Program-made: the position numbers and the translations under genes | NCBI GenBank assembly: GCA_964427185.1 | Contig: CAYRSN010000045.1 | Location: 1 to 8,525, forward strand | Source of the DNA: Sulfurivirga sp964427185 | GTDB taxonomy: Bacteria > Pseudomonadota > Gammaproteobacteria > Thiomicrospirales > Thiomicrospiraceae | Length of the DNA stretch: 8,525 bases | Direction: 5' to 3' | In this document: in pieces, positions 6,787 to 8,525 of the stretch | Layout: each line of letters starts with the position of its first letter | Numbering within the stretch: position 1 is the stretch's first letter | The notes under the pieces: generated by a model | Databases searched by the model: none | Told to the model about the DNA's origin: nothing | The model's input: only the letters and a program-made list of their open reading frames with translations

Positions 6787-7178
6787 ATGCGTTTGGGGTG
6801 GCTGTTTCTGTGGTTGGTTAGCTTCTGCGCACAGGCCTTGACGGTGACGGTGGAGGATACGGAGATTCCGGTTCAGGTGATCTCACCCCAGAAGGATCCG
6901 CCTGTGGCTCGATTGCTGTGGTTGCCTTCAGAATATGGCAGGCTGCTACAGGAGGAGTCGATTGCTCGACGGTTGACGCAACAGGGGGTGGAGAGCTGGC
7001 TGCCGGAGCTGTTTGAGCCTTATTTTCTTTCCCCTTCGCCTTCCAGTGTGCGGGACATTCCTGCCGAGGCGGTGATTAAGCTGTTTGCTCGGGCGCGTGA
7101 AGACGGCATGCCAGTATATCTGGTAGGGGCAAACCGCGGCGCTTTGCTGGCTTTGTGCGCCTGGCAGGGCGTGCAGGC
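6787..7178 (+). CDS. Exported alpha/beta-hydrolase-like protein, 3' part lost in gap
   Basis: The first 130 residues of a secreted protein are visible before the N gap. The ATG at 6787 has AGGAG at 6774-6778, 8 nt upstream, which favours it over the GTG at 6778. The N-terminus is a signal peptide (MRLGWLFLWLVSFCAQA, with likely cleavage after AQA), so the mature protein is probably periplasmic. The remainder resembles the front half of an alpha/beta hydrolase: a beta strand ARLLWLPSEYG near 41-51, a helix-strand unit, then a strand and turn VYLVGANRGALLAL at 110-123 that fits the nucleophile elbow. However, the expected Gly-X-Ser-X-Gly is GANRG, with N116 where the serine should be. It may therefore be a non-catalytic member. 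The substrate is unknown. It is divergent from tmcA, 30 nt apart. Confidence 0.65.
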
Positions 7179-7278
7179 NNNNNNNNNNNNNNNNNNNNNN
7201 NNNNNNNNNNNNNNNNNNNNNNNNNNNNNNNNNNNNNNNNNNNNNNNNNNNNNNNNNNNNNNNNNNNNNNNNNNNNNN
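7179..7278. other. Assembly gap of 100 Ns
   Basis: Exactly 100 Ns, the conventional placeholder for a gap of unknown size. The coding sequences either side appear to be different genes, an alpha/beta-hydrolase-like 5' part and a thioredoxin-like 3' part, so the real missing sequence is probably several hundred bases. The hexamer GCAGGC ends the left flank and begins the right flank. Confidence 0.97.
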
Positions 7279-7426
7279 GCAGGCGGTCAAAAGCTGGCGT
7301 GTATTTGCCTATCCTTCCAGCTATCTGCTGGATAAGCAGGGACGCATTCGCTATGCCGCATTTGGGGCGCTGGATTGGAATGCAGAGGAAGTACGAGCGC
7401 TTATTCTGCGGCTGATTGAGGAATAA
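7279..7426 (+). CDS. TlpA/thioredoxin-like protein, C-terminal fragment
   Basis: Reading from 7280 to the TAA at 7424-7426 gives the last 48 residues of a protein. The segment FAYPSSYLLDKQGRIRY is characteristic of TlpA/ResA-type thioredoxin-fold proteins: a presumed cis-proline (the P of YPSS) before a beta hairpin, LLDKQGRIRY, then a short final helix ending LRLIEE. The active-site CxxC and any signal peptide or lipobox would lie in the gap. Such proteins are usually periplasmic disulfide reductases. The gene is probably distinct from the hydrolase-like gene to the left and may be co-transcribed with it. Its last 26 nt overlap the end of the convergent diguanylate cyclase gene. The fold assignment rests on a short stretch and is moderately sure. 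Confidence 0.6.
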
Positions 7427-8525
7427 GCGCCGTCTGCTGCTTAATGAGCAGGCTGGCACAGCTGGTACGGTTGCGTCCCTGTTCTTTGGCGTGATAGAGG
7501 GCGCGGTCTGCTCGCTGATAGAGGCGTTCGAAGGACTCTGGTGGGTGCCATTGACTGATACCAGCGCTGAAGGTTGGAGAAAGTGTTTTGCCTGTATCGG
7601 TCTTTAAGTCGGTGTGTGTTGCCTGACGCAGGTGTTCTATGGCCCGGCTGGCGGCCGGTTCGTCCGTATGTGGCATGAGTATGGCAAACTCTTCACCTCC
7701 CAATCGGGCAATAAAATCGGATGGCCGCAAGTTTTGGCGCATCTGGGCTGCAAACCATTTGAGTACTTCATCGCCGATATGATGCCCCCATTGGTCATTG
7801 AGCTGTTTGAAATAATCCAGATCGATCAGCACTAAGGTCAAAGGATAGCCATGACGCAAGGCGCGAGGAGATTCTTCTTTCCACTTGTGCAGAAAAGCGC
7901 GTCGATTCAACAAGCCTGTTAAGGCATCTGTGCTGGAGAGGTGTTCTAAGGTTTGGCGTGCCAGATGCTCCTGAGTAATGTCTTCAATGATCCAGAAGAT
8001 GCCTTTGATCGTGTTTTCATGAATGAGGGTTTGGCCGTTGATGCGCAGGCACTTTTTTTGCTGAGAGGGGGTGAGGATTTCGACCTCCCAATTGTGCAGG
8101 TGCATGGGTTCTTTGAGCATTTTTTCGTAATACTCTGAAAACTGTTGGCGTGTGAGAGGATCGACAATCATCTGTCGCAGGGGGTATTGCTGCTCAATGG
8201 CATTGATGGGGGTGCCGAGCATTTGGTTGATGGCCGTATTGGTGCGAATGATTTTGCCGTCAGCGTCCTGAATAACGAAGCCGATAGGACTATTGAGAAA
8301 GATCAGGTTGAACAGCTGGTTGCTTTCTTCCAAGGAGCTGACCAGTGCGTTGTGAGCAGCGGTTTGTTGCTTTAAACGGCGAGAAAGCTGCCAGAGCAGG
8401 CCTATGGTCACGATCAGTATGATGATAGTGCTATAAAAACCGTAAGCATAGACATCAGTCTCGGAAGATGAGGCAGCACAGGCAACGGATGTGAAGCCCC
8501 ATAGTATTGCAAGACTGATAAAAAA
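7401..8525 (-). CDS. Membrane-anchored PAS-GGDEF diguanylate cyclase, partial at 5' end
   Basis: This gene makes a probable diguanylate cyclase, which joins two GTP into cyclic di-GMP. The frame is open to the window edge, so the GTG at 8411 is internal and the true start lies beyond 8525. The visible 374 residues begin with the end of a signal-peptide-like helix (FFISLAILWGFTSVACA), about a dozen polar residues (ASSSETDVYAYG), and a transmembrane helix (STIIILIVTIGLLW). A short linker, a PAS domain with PAC-like end, and a GGDEF domain starting STDALTGLLNRRAF follow. The active-site motif is GGEEF (encoded at 7686-7700). The inhibitory I-site RPSD lies exactly five residues before it, as in product-inhibited cyclases. 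No EAL domain is present. The signal sensed by PAS is unknown. Confidence 0.92.
   Translation of the reverse strand, partial: FFISLAILWGFTSVACAASSSETDVYAYGFYSTIIILIVTIGLLWQLSRRLKQQTAAHNALVSSLEESNQLFNLIFLNSPIGFVIQDADGKIIRTNTAINQMLGTPINAIEQQYPLRQMIVDPLTRQQFSEYYEKMLKEPMHLHNWEVEILTPSQQKKCLRINGQTLIHENTIKGIFWIIEDITQEHLARQTLEHLSSTDALTGLLNRRAFLHKWKEESPRALRHGYPLTLVLIDLDYFKQLNDQWGHHIGDEVLKWFAAQMRQNLRPSDFIARLGGEEFAILMPHTDEPAASRAIEHLRQATHTDLKTDTGKTLSPTFSAGISQWHPPESFERLYQRADRALYHAKEQGRNRTSCASLLIKQQTALIPQSAAE

Noticed and set aside
6787..7426. A single hydrolase-thioredoxin fusion gene across the gap
   Set aside because: The gap size is arbitrary, the frames differ across 100 Ns, and the collapsed product would lack most of both folds; two genes is the simpler reading.
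7401..8411. Start of the diguanylate cyclase at the GTG at 8411
   Set aside because: The frame continues without a stop to the window edge and encodes a plausible signal-like helix, so this GTG (inside the membrane helix) is internal.

Overview
The window is a gene-dense piece of a gammaproteobacterial chromosome, probably from a draft assembly because it carries a run of exactly 100 Ns. Evidence for the class is the bioB-bioF-bioH-bioC gene order, a BioH-type pimeloyl-ACP esterase, TmcA, and a DprA/ComF-type phosphoribosyltransferase next to bioB. I cannot name the genus from sequence alone. Nothing looks horizontally acquired: there are no IS elements, phage genes, CRISPR arrays, rRNA or tRNA genes.

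Layout. (1) Positions 1-512, minus strand: the N-terminal half of a ZitB/CzcD-type cation diffusion facilitator whose likely true start (position 512, with a good ribosome binding site and a Cys/His-rich leader) is out of frame with the membrane domain across a run of eight As. (2) 554-1270, minus strand: a ComF family protein. (3) 1290-5170, plus strand: bioB, bioF, bioH and bioC, tightly packed with 1-nt or 8-nt overlaps, starting back-to-back with comF. (4) 5059-6756, minus strand: tmcA, convergent with bioC and overlapping it by 112 nt; its product lacks the usual C-terminal tRNA-binding domain. (5) 6787-7178, plus strand: the 5' part of an exported alpha/beta-hydrolase-like gene, cut by the N gap. 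(6) 7279-7426, plus strand: the 3' end of what looks like a different gene, a TlpA/thioredoxin-like protein. (7) 7401-8525, minus strand: a membrane-anchored PAS-GGDEF diguanylate cyclase whose start lies just outside the window.

Function. BioC and BioH open and close the synthesis of the pimeloyl moiety on acyl carrier protein (methylation of malonyl-ACP, then de-esterification of pimeloyl-ACP methyl ester). BioF condenses pimeloyl-ACP with alanine, and BioB performs the last step from dethiobiotin to biotin. The two middle steps (BioA, BioD) are not encoded here and must be elsewhere if the pathway is complete. The other genes are unrelated in function: metal export, a competence-type protein, tRNA(Met) acetylation, a probable redox protein and c-di-GMP signalling.

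I see no clearly new multi-gene system. The points most worth checking are the frameshifted metal transporter, the truncated TmcA with its antisense tail, and the gap that joins two different genes.
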